Shown: positions 1-11,853 of the stretch, one piece after another | How positions within the stretch are numbered: the first letter of the stretch is position 1 | Layout: each line of letters begins with the position of its first letter | NCBI GenBank assembly: GCA_028554755.1 | Contig: JAPTOF010000001.1 | Location: 29,439,501 to 29,503,500 of the forward strand | Source of the DNA: Cordia subcordata | Taxonomy: Eukaryota > Streptophyta > Magnoliopsida > Boraginales > Cordiaceae | Direction: 5' to 3' | Length of the DNA: 64,000 nt | The notes under the pieces: generated by a model | What the model saw: only the letters and a program-made list of their open reading frames with translations | Databases searched by the model: none | What the model was told of the DNA's origin: nothing | Translations under genes and position numbers: made by a program

Positions 1-411
1 AAGAGGGTGTTTGGCCTTATTTTTAAGTTGCTTATAAGTAATTGATGTCTATAAACAATTTTTTATACTAATAAGTAAATAACAAATAAGAAGAGAAGTG
101 TTTGGATAAAATGTGCTTAAAAGCTATTAACATATTTGGTAAATATATGTTTATAGATAAGTAGTAGTAGTATTTGTTAAAATAACTAAAAAGGACCATT
201 CATTAATTAAAGAATAGTTAGTTTTGTATTTTTAAAGGGTATAGATATAATTTTATTTAGTCAACTTTCATTACTTTTAAACGGTTAGAAAGAAGTCGGG
301 GAGTGATTTTTTATAGTTACTTATAAACAGAAGTTCTTAAATAAGTAGATTTTATTTTTCTACTTAAAAGTAAATTTGACCAATTTATAAACCTTTCCAA
401 ACACCCTCTAA
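1..411. mobile_element. Tourist-like MITE, left edge cut by the window
   Basis: The left end reads GAGGGTGTTTGG from position 3 and the right end reads CCAAACACCCTC to 408, so the ends are inverted repeats. The right end is followed by TAA (409-411), and the two bases visible on the left are AA, which fits a TAA target duplication of the PIF-Harbinger/Tourist type. The interior has no coding capacity and is AT-rich. The same end sequence recurs at 25388-25855, at 31005-32407 and, in shorter form, at 60925-61045. Confidence 0.7.
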
Positions 412-499
412 GTTCTTGAATAATATATTAAAAGGAAAAAAGAAAATATATACATAATAGGTTGATGAGAAGTTAAACTAACTGGGGGCTTAGGATCAA

Positions 500-670
500 A
501 TAGGGCTGGGACGTTAAGTTTGGGCCTCGTTGCAAAGCCTTTTTTACCATTGGAAAAGTGAAGACAGTAGCTAGGGTTTCGCTTAGGGTCGGCCTATAAA
601 ATGCGAGGCCAGCAAGCTACTCATCATAATCTATTTCGCTCCTAAGAGCATTTTAGGGTTTAGGGTCCAT
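500..670 (+). promoter_or_regulatory. Promoter-like segment with site II, telo-box and TATA motifs
   Basis: A TGGGCC-type site II motif lies near 521. TAGGGTTT telo-box motifs lie near 574 and 653, and a TATAAAA element lies near 596. In plants this combination is typical of promoters of ribosomal-protein and other translation or snoRNA genes. Downstream (670-1050) there is a T-rich stretch and only short open frames, such as one of 20 codons from 796, so no product can be assigned. It may be the start of an unrecognised gene or RNA gene, or the remnant of one. Confidence 0.35.
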
Positions 671-1550
671 TCATATTCATATGCAGCTGGTGATTTTTGA
701 ATTTTTTTCTTTTTTTTTTTTCTTTCAATCTTTCTTGCGTTAGGGGGGAGTTAAATGGGATATTTTCTTTTTCTTCTTACTATTAATCTTTGATAATGGA
801 AAAAGCCAATTTGCAGAGCAAGGGCGTCCAAAAAACGATGACGAAACACTTGCATTGAAGGTTGGCGAGAATATTACAGCGATTCTCCGTGCCTTTCAAA
901 TTCTTTTGATTGCGGCCTCGAACAAATCGCCACATTCTTTCTTCTCTCCTTCTCTTTCATGGTCCCTTTTGATTGTCAAATTTTCAACGACTACAATTTT
1001 TTTTTTCTTTTTTGTTAAAGCCCCTCACATCCATGGGATTTGAATCCCAAGATTTCAATTACACTTGAGTTATTCTTTAATTTTAAAATTCTCAACAACT
1101 ATTTTTGTTGAATTAATAGTAATTTAATTATATATTTGTTTATTTATTTATTTTTGGGAGTTATTGGATTATTCTATTGTTATGTGGTGAACCTTAGAGC
1201 TTGTATAGATCGGTTTCTGAAAAGAGTGGTATTGGTAATAACTATTTGATGTATGGACGCAGATCGATGTGCTCCATTCTTTTAGATTTTGCAATCCTTT
1301 CGGGTAGCAATGGACAAGACGAATATTCACCATTCATAGATGAGAGAACAAGAAAGAGATAAAATCAATCAATAGTTGTGATGAACACCGAAGTTAATGA
1401 AGGCAGGGCATTGAATAATCGATTATAATGCGTTAAATTTTGGATGGTCACTTACGAGATAGTTATGTGCAGTAAGATAAGAAAAATATCGTTTTGCGCG
1501 ATTTTGGCTTTTTTATTTTATTCCATATTGTACCATATTGTAGGGTCAAT

Positions 1551-1627
1551 TTCGAAAAATATGAAAGATCTCTCTTCAAAAAATATGAAAGATCTCTCTT
1601 CAAAAAATATGAAAGATCTCTCTTCAA
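1551..1627. repeat. 24-bp tandem repeat, three copies
   Basis: Three nearly identical 24-bp units (1551-1574, 1575-1598, 1599-1622) plus the start of a fourth. The unit contains ATGAAAGATCTCTC. Because 24 is a multiple of three, it keeps a frame open on both strands, which explains the short open frames here. I see no sign that they are genes. Confidence 0.9.
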
Positions 1628-1774
1628 ACCACCGTAAATATGACTTTCATCGATCCAATACGGCTTTTTGCAAAATTTTTTATGTGCATCTATGAGATTA
1701 AATATAGAATTTTGTTTATTCACTTTCCGAACTCCAGGTTAAACAAAATGTGGCAAGGATAGATGAGAGAATAA

Positions 1775-1976
1775 GGGCTTGTTTGGATTAATTTCTTTTA
1801 GAAAAAAAAATAATTTTTTTAAAAAAAATTATATTAAATTTGTAATAATTATTTGATATAGTTTTTAAAAAAGTTAAGATTCTTTTTTTTTAAGTTAGAT
1901 TATTCAGTTTATAAAAAAATTATTTTTTAAAAGTTATAAAAAAATATTTTTTAAAAAAGTCAATTCAAACAAGTTC
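1775..1976. mobile_element. MITE, 202 bp, TAA target duplication
   Basis: The ends are GGGCTTGTTTGGATT and AATTCAAACAAGTTC, imperfect inverted repeats. TAA lies directly outside both ends (1772-1774 and 1977-1979). The interior is homopolymer-rich A/T. Relatives with similar ends lie at 26124-26347 and 58898-59123. Confidence 0.75.
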
Positions 1977-2020
1977 TAAGAATAATAAAATTATATGGCT
2001 ATTATGATCCGGTTGCATCT

Positions 2021-2071
2021 TTTGCATTTAACCTTTCTTTAGGTTTTTAAATAAGAAAGGTTAAATGCAAA
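2021..2071. repeat. Perfect 19-bp hairpin
   Basis: The arms 2021-2039 (TTTGCATTTAACCTTTCTT) and 2053-2071 are exact reverse complements separated by a 13-base loop. Weaker pairing continues outward to about 2007 and 2084. It could be a small foldback element. No adjacent gene suggests a terminator role. Confidence 0.75.
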
Positions 2072-2904
2072 CATAATATAACCTGATTTTTCTATACCCG
2101 AAATTTTGGTTCGGTATTCAGTTTTTCCTGATTAACGTACAATCCTACAGCAAAAAGTGTACCATCCACAAGATGAATATGAACAATCATCATTTATATT
2201 ATGTTTGGCCTAATTAAAGTTTTTAGCAGTAGAGTTTTAGTTAACAATCTTGTTGAATAAAAGTTGTTGATAGTTCAACAAGATATTTTAAGAATTGAAC
2301 TTTTAACTATTCTAAGGACAATATTGTAATTTCAACATTATAGAGTAGTATTTTTTAGAAAAGAATAAAAAAAATTAATTTTTAACGTGATACAAAAACA
2401 ACTTTTCAGAAGCTTTTTCAAGAAGTTCCAATCCTGTCTTTTCAACTTTTTCAGCTTTGACTTTTATGTAAGGGAACTTTAAAAAATTTGCTAGACACGT
2501 TAGCTTAAACTTTTAAGCTCATATAAAACACTTTTGAGTGTCTAAAAATTGAACCAAATAAACTCATAGTCATTGGTATAAGCAACAGGAAATAGCTCAA
2601 TGAATAAAGGGTTTACAATTGCGATTGAATCTCCATATGAAGATAATTAAAGAATTGAAACAAAAGTAGTGAAATATTTGACCAGACACTGGGGTACAAT
2701 TAACACTAAGTGGTATAATTCAGGGGCAGGTAGAATTCTCAATCTTCTATTAGCCTGTTTGGAATAGTCTTATCTGAAATCTGATAAGCATCTTATTTGA
2801 TAAGTGTCTTATAAGAAATAAGTGTCTGATACAATAAAACTGTTTTATTTGTTAACGGAAATGTTGTTAGTTACTTTGATAATAATGTTATCAATTTTGA
2901 CTCA

Positions 2905-3095
2905 AATGAAAACTGAAGAGAAGATATTTTTGGTATTCATTTTCTATTAATGAAGTAATACATGAGAAGAGTATTTATAGGCATTTTTAGTAACTGCCTT
3001 ACTTGTAAAACAAGAATATTCTCTTAGCTGTCAATTCATCTAACTGACTAACTATAATACATAATATATCTAATCTAGAAACTACTGCTTGTCAG
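2905..3095 (-). repeat. 3' LTR of copia-A
   Basis: A direct repeat of 7770-7983, about 191 bp. It is shorter because the other copy has roughly 23 extra bases in a CTAACTAAC-rich stretch. The canonical TG...CA core is offset inward by one or two bases if ACTCA is the target duplication. Confidence 0.88.
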
Positions 3096-3193
3096 GCCCC
3101 CTCAGGCTGAGCTTGGGCTTGGACCAAGGGAAGCTTGTTCTTTAGAGTGTTAAACTGATGCTGAGTCAATGCTTTAGTGAAGAAATCTGCAAC

Positions 3194-4290
3194 CTATTGA
3201 TGTGTAGAAATATAGGAAAGATGAAGAACCTTTGAAACAACTTGTTCCCTCACAAAATGATAGTCAATTTCTATATGTTTGGTCTTGGCATGAAACACAG
3301 GATTAGTTGCCAAAGCCATTGAAGAGATGTTATCACAATGTAAGACAGGTATAGAGACTGGAATAGACAAATCCTTAAGCAAATATGTAAGCCATCTGAT
3401 CTCAGCTACTGAATGAGCCATAGCCCTATATTCTGCTTCTGTAGAAGATCTAGCCATTGTATGTTGTTTCTTAGAAGACCAGGAATATTAGGTCCTAGAT
3501 ATATAACATAACCAGTGGTAGACTTTCATGCGTGATATCCAAGCCCAATCTGAGTCACTATAACCTTGTAGATGAAGATTGCCTGCCCTATATAAAAGAC
3601 CTTGACCTAATGTTCCTTTAATAAACCTTAGAACCTTTTTTAAAGATCCAAAATCTGCAACAGTTGGACTATGCATCTTTTGACAAAGAGAATTAATAGC
3701 ATACTAAACATCTGGTCTAGTCATAGTAATGTACTGCAGAGCACCAACCAAACTCCTAAAATTGAGTTCCATTAGCATAAGGAGTATGATCTGAATTTTT
3801 CAGAGTAGCTTTAGCTAAGGAAGGAGTCTGCATAGGAGAGCAATCAGTCATTCCTGCTTGATTGAGAATTTGTTTTGCATACTTAGTTTGATGCAAAATT
3901 AGACCCTCAGAAGTATACTTTACTTCAATACCTAGGAAATAGGAAAGAGGTCCAAGATCCTTCATTGCAAATTGAGTATTCAGTCTTGCAATTAGAGTAG
4001 ATATATAAGAATCATTGTTGCCAGTAATAATAATATCATCCACATAAACCAATAACAATGTAAAGTTTGTGGATGATTTGTGAAGAAAAAGTGAATTATC
4101 TGCAGAGCTAGAAATGAACCCCAATGTTTGCAGGAAGTTAGAAAATCTATAATACCAAGCTCTGGGAGCCTGTTTCAACCCATAAAGTGATTTCTTAAAC
4201 TTGCAGACATATCCAGGCTTAGTAGAATCCTCAAATCCTTGAGGTTGAGACATATAAACCTCTTCATCCAATGTACCATGCAGAAAAGCA
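3194..4290 (-). pseudogene. copia-A reverse transcriptase and RNase H, broken
   Basis: The reverse transcriptase part (about 3756-4290) has the copia RT core: the SLYGLKQAPRAW block, the YVDD catalytic box at about 4035-4046 and the DLG..SYFLGIE block. The RNase H part (3194-3457) has SSTEAEYRA and the HIEIDYHFVRE block. Between them, at 3458-3760, the frame shifts at least twice, and a TAG stands where Gln is expected in the RPDV-YAINSL block. It would copy the element RNA into DNA and degrade the RNA strand; here it cannot make a full protein. The region 4291-4700 is the linker between integrase and RT and also carries stops. Confidence 0.9.
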
Positions 4291-4699
4291 TTAGATAAAT
4301 CTAGTTGTTTAAGAGACCAATGATGATGCAGAGCAAGACATATAACTGTCCTAATAGTAGGACTTTTGACTACAGGACTAAAAGTAAAGTCTCTTGATAG
4401 TCAATTCCTTGTTCTTGCAAATAACCTTTGGCTACCAATCTAGCCTTGTACCTAGCTATAGATCCATCTGCATGTGTTTTTATTCTGAACACCCACTTTG
4501 AACCAATAGCTTGCCTTCCTGAAGGGAGAGGAACTAAGTCCCAAGTTTCCTGATTCTGTAATGCTTTATATTCCTCTGTTATTGCTTGAACCCAACAATG
4601 ATACTTAAAGGCCTCTTTGTATGTACTAGGCTCATAAGTTGTTGGAGTGGTGATTAAAGTATGTAACTGATATAGTGGAGGAGGTAAACAACTTGTTTT

Positions 4700-5842
4700 T
4701 TACCTTATAAGCATGGGATGATTGGATATTGAAGCCAGATTTTGAAATGGCTCAGAATCAGATATGGGAATTGAAGACTGTGATGACTGAGATGAAGATG
4801 TAGAATGAGAATTATGATATAAATAATCAGGTGTATGATTATATTGAGATGGTATAGAAGATGATAAAGAGGCACCTGATTGCCTAAAAGATGACAAAGA
4901 TGCACCTGAGGATTGAAAAGAAGACCTAATGGAAGAAGTATGAGAAGCAGTAGATTGAATCTGTGTAGGAATATGACTTTGAATATCTGAACATGAGGAT
5001 GAATTAGGAGATGAATGAGAATTGAAAGTACTTGATCCAGAAGGAAAAGAATTGAATATAGGTGGAAATTGAGAAGAAATGGCATCTGGACTAGATGAAG
5101 AAAGATCTGTGAATGAGAATCGATGAAGTGAATCAGTGACTACTGCAAACTTAGGATATGGATAGACATGTTCATCAAACCTGACATGCCTAGATATATA
5201 GACTTTGTGAGTTTCTATATCTAGACACTTGTAACCTTTTGTTTGTGGGCAGAATCCTATGAACACACAAGGTTTTGATTTTAGCTCAAGTTTATGTTTA
5301 GTGTAAGGCTTTAACCAAGGATAACATAGACAGCCAAATGACTTAAAACCTTGATAGTTAGGCTGAATAGAGTATAGAAGTTCATAAGAAGACTTATGAT
5401 TAAGAACAGAAGTTAGAAGTCTATTAATCAAGAAATTAGACATAGCCAATGCTTCCAACCAAAAATTTGGAGGAAGATTACTTTGATGAAGCAGAGTTAA
5501 AGTAGTCTCAAGAAGATGTCTGTGCTTTCTTTCTACTCTGCCATTTTGTTTTGGAGTATATGGACAACTAGTTTGATGCAAAACACCAATAGACTGCAAA
5601 TAGGACTAAAACTATTTATTGATAAATTATGTCCCATTGTCAGTTCTTAAGACTTGCAAGTGAGCTTGAAACTGGGTTTTAATCATTGCATGAAAGGTAA
5701 GAAATATAGAAAACACTTCAGATTTATTCTTCATTGCATAAAGCCACACAAACCTTGTATAGTCATCAACAAAGGCTACATAGTATCTAAACCCTTTATT
5801 AGAAGGAACAGGGCCAGGACCCTATACATCAATATCCACTAA
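4700..5842 (-). pseudogene. copia-A integrase, broken
   Basis: The minus strand encodes the second half of the integrase catalytic core, with the PYTPKQNGRVERKHRH block (catalytic Glu) near 5540-5570. It continues through the copia GKLF-like FKSFGCLCYPW region and a Ser-rich tail. The first half (5600-5842) continues in frame with the DNGT block but is interrupted by several stops, all at TAA or TAG where Gln or Trp would be expected. The integrase would insert the cDNA into the genome. The Ser-rich linker at 4705-5085 is unusually long and low in complexity. Confidence 0.88.
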
Positions 5843-6454
5843 CTAAAAAGGATTAGCAGAAACAGAAACAGACAAATCAAATGGTAATTTGTGTGATTTT
5901 GCTAAAGAACAGGATTCACATTGAATGGTGGTTGTAGGTAACCTAACACCTAGAATTTGAGACAAAGTTGCAGTGAGAAGAAGAAGGATGACCAAGTCTC
6001 TTGTGCCATAAGATCTCTGTAGAAATCTCTTTATTTTTGAGATTGGCGTAAGAACTTGAGCACCTTGGTAGGCGATGATGAATTGTTGTTGAAAGATGAT
6101 GAGATAGCGAGATAAATCTGATCCTCTTTTACAAGGGGCCTTGTACAGTGTAGAATGTGTGAGGTTGTCTAGAATTGCCACTTTCTTGGAATTAAAACAG
6201 ATAGTGCAATTGTTGTCATGAGTAAGTTTGGAAATGGAAACAAGATTAGTGGCAATATGAGGAACATATAACACATTAGTAAGAAGGAAAGATTTAGAAG
6301 AAGTAGAGAGAATACCATCACCCATGCTTTGAATGTTCAAAGTTTGGCCATTACCAACTGCTACTGTATCAGTACCAGTATATGGTTGATGTGCCTAAAG
6401 CTGACTGAGATCATTTGTGACATGTGTATTAGCTCCTGAATCAAGAACCCATTG
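5843..6454 (-). pseudogene. copia-A protease and gag-pre-integrase region, broken
   Basis: Minus-strand translation gives the aspartic protease start LDSGANTHVT (about 6430-6450). It is followed by the NVLYVPHIATNLVSISKL block of the retropepsin to gag-pre-integrase stretch and a zinc-binding CESCSLAKSHKLPF end that leads into integrase. Two TAG stops stand in place of expected Gln codons upstream of and inside the protease. In an active element this region processes the polyprotein. Confidence 0.82.
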
Positions 6455-7510
6455 CTACTCATTTGTGGAAGTTAAAGAAGTCTGAGTAGTATAGGCTTGC
6501 TTTCTGACAGTAGGTTGAGGAGCATAGTTAATATGATCAAATCTGTGCCAGCAATTGAGAGCAACATGATTTGCTTTACCATAGATTTGACAGTACAATT
6601 TGATTTTTGATGAAGATAACTGTGTGGACTGAGAGGCAGTAGGTGGTGTTCTTGGTATTTGTGATGAAGAAATACCAGAAACTGATTGCCCTGGAGGTCT
6701 GACATCTCCTCTATTTTGACCCCTGCCAGTCCTTCCTCCTCTATTTCCTGGAAAACCTCTACCTCGTGATTGTCCTCCTGTAGACTTTGAAGTAGAATAA
6801 AGTGCTGTATGAACATTTTGTCCAGAAGAATCAGTGATAGAAAGAGAACTTTCCATCTTCATATGGAGTTCCTCTGAAATGAGAAGTGAGGAATGTTCTG
6901 AGACTGTGATTTGACTAGGTCTAACCCTTATAGAAGCTTTGAATGAGTTATATTCTGAGGGCAGACCTCTCAGAATGTACATAACACAATCTTCTTGAGA
7001 TACATACTCATTAACACCAGTTAAACCATCTATGATAGTTTTTACATGATCAAGATAAGCTTGCATTGTCATAGATCCTTTTGACAAATGAAGAAGTTGA
7101 ACTTTAAGTTGATAAATGCGTGTCCTACTAAGAGAACTAAATCTCTGATGAATAGCATTCCAAACCTCAGCTACTATAGGAAGATGAAAAACTTGAGAGT
7201 GTACTGCTGAAGTCATTGTTGTAAACTAGCATGATCTCAAATAATCATCTTGAACCATCCACTTATCACAGAGTGGATTTGGAATGAGTTTGCCTTCTGC
7301 ATCTTCAATTTCCACAGAAGGACAAGGAAGTTTACCAAGCACATGATCAAGAAGCTTTGAAGCTTGAAGAACACCTTGAACTTGTGATCTCCATAGCACA
7401 AAATTAGTGTTATCTAGTTTAAGATGAACTAGATTACCTATATTTTGAATAAATCTTTGAAGACCTGTAGAGATTTCCTCAGTTCCTGCTAGATTAAAAG
7501 TAGCAGCCAT
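6455..7510 (-). pseudogene. copia-A gag, one internal stop plus a damaged zinc knuckle
   Basis: The likely start is the ATG at 7510-7508 (MAATFNLAG). The N-terminal half contains the VHLKLDNTNFVLWRSQ block and the second half the VEVWNAIHQRFSSLSRTRI-like UBN2 gag domain. A Gly/Arg-rich stretch and one CCHC zinc knuckle follow. A TAG at 7226-7228 splits the frame where Gln fits. In the knuckle the second Cys is Tyr (CQIYGKANH....C), so RNA binding by it would be lost. Gag would form the particle that packages the element RNA. Confidence 0.88.
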
Positions 7511-7756
7511 GAGCAGAGTCTTGCAAAGAGGAGATGAGCTGGGCTTTTGATATGAAGAAGTGAATAGAAAAAAATAAACCAATAGATTGGTGCATCTAAA
7601 GAAGAAGAATCTTCGATCAAAATTTGAGGAGATTTGGAAGCTTCTAGATGAAGCTTTAATGGATTTCTCTAATGAAAAAACCCTAACGGATGAGTTGAAG
7701 AAGAAGACTTATGAAGATAGTCTTCTAAAAAAAAAAAGGCCAGGAGTGTTTCCTAA

Positions 7757-7983
7757 GCTCTAATACCATAATGAAAACTGAAGAGAAGATATTTTTGGTA
7801 TTCATTTTCTATTAATGAAGTAATACATTAGAAGAGTATTTATAGGCATTTTTAGTAACTGCCTTACATGTACAACAAGAATATTCTCTTAGTTGTCAAT
7901 TCATCTAACTAACTAACATCTATACAAACTAACTAACAACTATAATACATAATATATCTAATCTAAAAACTATTGTTTGTCAG
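7757..7983 (-). repeat. 5' LTR of copia-A and primer-binding site
   Basis: The LTR (7770-7983, 214 bp) repeats 2905-3095. The primer-binding site TGGTATTAGAGC (minus strand, 7757-7768) differs by one base from the plant tRNA-iMet complement TGGTATCAGAGC and is one base from the LTR. This fixes the orientation of the element as minus. Confidence 0.88.
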
Positions 7984-8484
7984 ACTCATGGTATTTTAAT
8001 TTTATAATTAAATAATAAATTATAAAATCTAAATATTAATTAATTTTTATTTTTGTTTTAAAAATTTTAAATTTTATGAAATTTTAATTTTTAATATTTA
8101 ATTTTTAACACTTTTATTTTTTTAATTTTAAATTTTTAAATTTTAAATTTTAAATTTTATTTTAAATTTTTTATTTTAATATTTAATATTCAATATTTTA
8201 TTTTTTAATTTTAAAATTTTATTTTATTTTTAAATTTTTTATTTTCTTAATTAAAAAATTTTTAATTTTTATATTTTTAAAATTTTATTTTTAATTATTT
8301 TCTATCTGATAAGATATAAGATAAGATATAAGTATCCTAAACTCAACTTATTTTTTATAACTACAAATAAGACATCTTATGAAAAGTATCTTATAAGTGT
8401 CTTATAATAAGCTGATAACAAACAATCTTTTTTACATAAGTTATCAAATAAGATAAGTGTCTTATAATAAGTTTCAAACAAATA

Positions 8485-9228
8485 TCGCATATATCTATGA
8501 GGATTCAACAAATGATACACCACCAACGAGTCAATGTCAACAATAATGGCCCAATAAAATTAATGATAGATATCTCAACAACAAGGGGTTCCCATGAAGC
8601 ATTTAGTGTTTGAACATTGAAGAATACACTTGAAAGACTTTATTAAGTCCCACTTACCATACGGGTAAGAACATTTTAATGGAACCATAATGACGAATTG
8701 AGACAATGAATAGTAGTAAACCATTCATAGTGAACAGTAGCATCAATAACAAAGATTTCTGGTGACATGAAAGTTGATATACTTGAAGCAAAACTAGACC
8801 ACATCGGTGTTCTAGTGTTTCGTGGTTCTCTGTTGAAAAAGTTCGATACATACAACGGTCAAACAGCATGTGTTGGATTGAGGCACGAGGGCAGGAATCC
8901 ATCATCTTAAGTTTCTAAAAGCAAGACCGTTATCACCAAAAACCGCCAACAATATGTTTCCAGTCACAAACACTTTGCAAAAAAACAAAGAGTGTCCGAA
9001 AACAACAACAAAACTAGAGCTTCTTCTGTACCAGAATCTAATGACACCATAGAAGAAACAACTGTATCTACGAGCTAATAGTAGTTACCTCCAACAAAAC
9101 CTCATCCAGCAAAAGAACGACCAAAAACTGGAGATGCAGACTATGACTCAGACCCTACTTTCTGTATTTGTAACTTATGAGAAGAGGCATGCAGCAGTTT
9201 GTGCATGAGGGTTTGTTTCTTCCTGCAC
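8485..9228. other. Intergenic, including the 3' flank of the desaturase gene
   Basis: No gene is recognisable. The part next to 9229 must hold the 3' untranslated region and polyadenylation site of the desaturase gene, but no clear AATAAA signal is seen on the minus strand. Short open frames here have no recognisable domains. Confidence 0.5.
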
Positions 9229-11822
9229 TTAGAGCTGGACTTCTCTATCAAATATCCAGCTGAACGGGATTCTAGGCCCTTGTTTGGCCCTGCCTTGAGC
9301 TCTCTCCTCCAACCTTCTAATTCTGGGCGGCAATCCACACACATAGTCCTGTGCTTTTCGGCCCTCTGCCGATAGTCCAATAAGATCTGCTACCTTCCAT
9401 CTGCCAACCAAAAACTCCAAAATATCTGCATAGTCTTTAGCAGTGTAGACACCCAGCCTCTGGGCAACAGCTGAAAAGTGTTCAAAAAGGTTATCATCAC
9501 GACCATCACACATAAGGTGAGCCGGCATAGAGATTTTTTTCCTCATCATGTCAGCGAAAGCAACGACTGTTCCATTCGGGTCAATCTCAAACAGCTTTTC
9601 TACTATTTTTGTGTAAGCAGTCTCATGACGCTTCTCATCTGAGGCAATAGTACCACAGATTTGAGCCAGCTTCGTGTCCCCATGCTCCTTTGCAAGCCGG
9701 GCTGTGTTTCCATGGGAGATAAAAGTCGCACGTTCTTGGAATGATGTGTAGATGAACCCAAGGTATGGATTATTTTCCGTCCGAGGATCCTACAAAGTTT
9801 GAGGAAAGAAGATGGAAATCAATCAATTAAAACAAGTAATTGTGTCAAAATTTCATGCTAATTGGAAGAGAAAATGATTTATGTGGATTATCCACCAAAT
9901 AAAACACTAACGGACAAGGAGAACTAATGATGTGTAAAGACATAAATAGATAACTAAATAAAGGCAAAGGGCTCTTGGTGGTGAATATCCATAAATAATT
10001 ACAAAGTTGATAGAGTGAGAAGAAGAGCAGCAGCAAACCAAGAGTGTCTCTAGAAAAAGAATGAAATAAATGGAACAGTGGCTCACAAATAATGACCCTT
10101 TGAAGATGATGAAATTAAGTTCCGGAAATGTTTTAGCTGCATAACCAGCTTCAGTTACAAGACCAAATGCAAGATTATTTTATTAGGATATAGTAATAGC
10201 TTTATTGTGATATAAAGATACGAGAATAGATGAAAAAGAAAAATCATATATAAATTTTAAATTAGCCAAGAAGAATCTCACCATTCCTGACCCAACCAGA
10301 TATTGGATGGTTTTTTCAATCTGTCTCATGTCCACTCGGCCAGATAAGTACAGATATTTATTAAGAAGGTCACCGTGCCTGTTCTCTTCAGCAGTCCAAG
10401 CCCTTGTCCATATTGCCCAAGGAGTAAGACTTGCTCCAGTTTCATCTCGAACACCATCCAAGGTATTCAGCATAGTTTGGTACGTTGGAAGGGCTTCTTC
10501 TGTGATCATATCTCCAACTAAAACAACAAAATAATCATCCGGAATTCCTTTAGCCCGCTCTCTCAATTCTTTGACCTGATCCTCAAAACCATCAGAAGCA
10601 GGATCTGGCAGGAAATCCTGTGGCTGCCAGCATTTCTCAACTTGCTTCAGGTGAATCAATAAATTTTGTTCAGCCCAGTCCTCCATAGCTTTGAAGATTT
10701 CAATCTTTTGAGGAGGCATAGAGTGTGTTACTTGAACGTGCACCTCTCTAGGAGGCATGAATGGCTTCTTTGGATTCTCAACTTCCCTTTGATGCACAAA
10801 AGACAAATGAAAATGATGGAAAGACCTTAAAGCAATCTCAGATTATTCATTAATACTATCGAGCAGAATAGGATTAATTTATAACTAGCAAATGTGCAGA
10901 TGTATATATGAACCAAATTAAACAACTAAACACGGGTATGATGTCAATAATTTTTTTCCTAGTGTATTTTGTGTACATCATCCTTATAAAGAAAAAGGAT
11001 GGTGAGAAACATCTCATCATTTTGGAAATTGAAGTTCTTCATGCAGAGAAAGAGGTTGACATAAAAATTCAATTTGATCTGAGCAGGACTCTCAGCCATG
11101 AAACACACTTGTAACTGTAATCTGTGTGCCAACCCAAAAGATGCCTTCTTACATTTATAACAACTCAGAAAGCTTGAACTTTTATTATGTGCCTTTATTT
11201 AAACATGTTTTCTCAAAGGTACATCTTCTTGTCCTTTTGTGGTTTCTTTTTTTAACCCAGAAAAAGCAATCAACATCATGCAATATATAAAGAACACAAC
11301 CATGTGAATCACTAACATAATCAATAATAACTGCAAAGTAATTGAAACCATAACAGGACTTGACCGCAGCAGGATCGCAATTTCACAATGGAACTATCTC
11401 TAATGGGTGTAGAGAGATCCAAATACAGCGAGTAAACAGAAACTTACGATTGTCTCGAATGGTATCTCTATTGATACAATCAATTTAAAGGACAAGCATG
11501 ATAGAGGAACAAATGGTAATTATGGTTCCTCTGTTCCCCCAAACAGAAGCTGCCAGTGAATCTTACATTTGGTCAAATCAAGCGTCTACATGGTAGTGGA
11601 CTTGCTAACTCCCGAAGCCAAAGAAAGAAGAAATGTAATTGGAGTTGAGGAAAAACAAGAGTATTGCCCCAATGAATCATGACCTACTTAGACAAGATAG
11701 ACATAAGTCAAAGGTTCAACAACTAAAAATCTAGGTTCATTTACTGGGACATCTCAGTTTCTAGGTCAAGATTTTACTGAATAAGCAGCGGTAGATGATG
11801 AGCACCAACAAAACGAGGGGAG

Positions 11823-11853
<31 letters not shown>

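Larger units (their letters stand above)
2905..7983 (-). mobile_element. Ty1-copia retrotransposon, copia-A, degenerate
   Basis: A 5.1-kb element read on the minus strand. The 5' LTR is 7770-7983 and the 3' LTR 2905-3095. Just inside the 5' LTR is a tRNA-iMet-type primer-binding site (7757-7768, TGGTATTAGAGC on the minus strand). Just inside the 3' LTR is a purine-rich tract (minus GAGGGGGCC). The 5-bp repeat ACTCA flanks it (2900-2904 and 7984-7988). The order gag, protease, integrase, reverse transcriptase, RNase H is that of Ty1-copia (Pseudoviridae-like) elements. All frames are broken. Confidence 0.93.
2753..8484. mobile_element. AT-rich inverted-repeat element split by copia-A
   Basis: The left end starts GCCTGTTTGGAA near 2753 and the right end finishes TTCAAACAAAT near 8484. 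Both ends then carry copies of ATAAGTGTCTTATAA in opposite orientation. Without the inserted copia element (2905-7983) it would be about 650 bp. The right part (7990-8300) is almost pure A/T. A related 265-bp element with ends of the same kind lies at 58046-58310. It is probably a non-autonomous DNA transposon; no clear target duplication was found. Confidence 0.5.

Noticed and set aside
855..1043. 62-codon frame downstream of the promoter-like segment
   Set aside because: Ends in homopolymer-coded Phe and has no domain or splice support.
1028..1045. GGGATTTGAATCCC, tRNA T-arm-like palindrome
   Set aside because: No acceptor stem, anticodon arm or A-box at the right distance; probably a chance or SINE-derived word.
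1444..1723. Open frames on both strands of 83-86 codons
   Set aside because: They exist because a 24-bp tandem repeat keeps both frames open; no recognisable domain.
8654..9549. Overlapping minus frames near the desaturase 3' end
   Set aside because: 8654-8905 has no domain. The frame at 9141-9380 is a shadow of desaturase exon 3.
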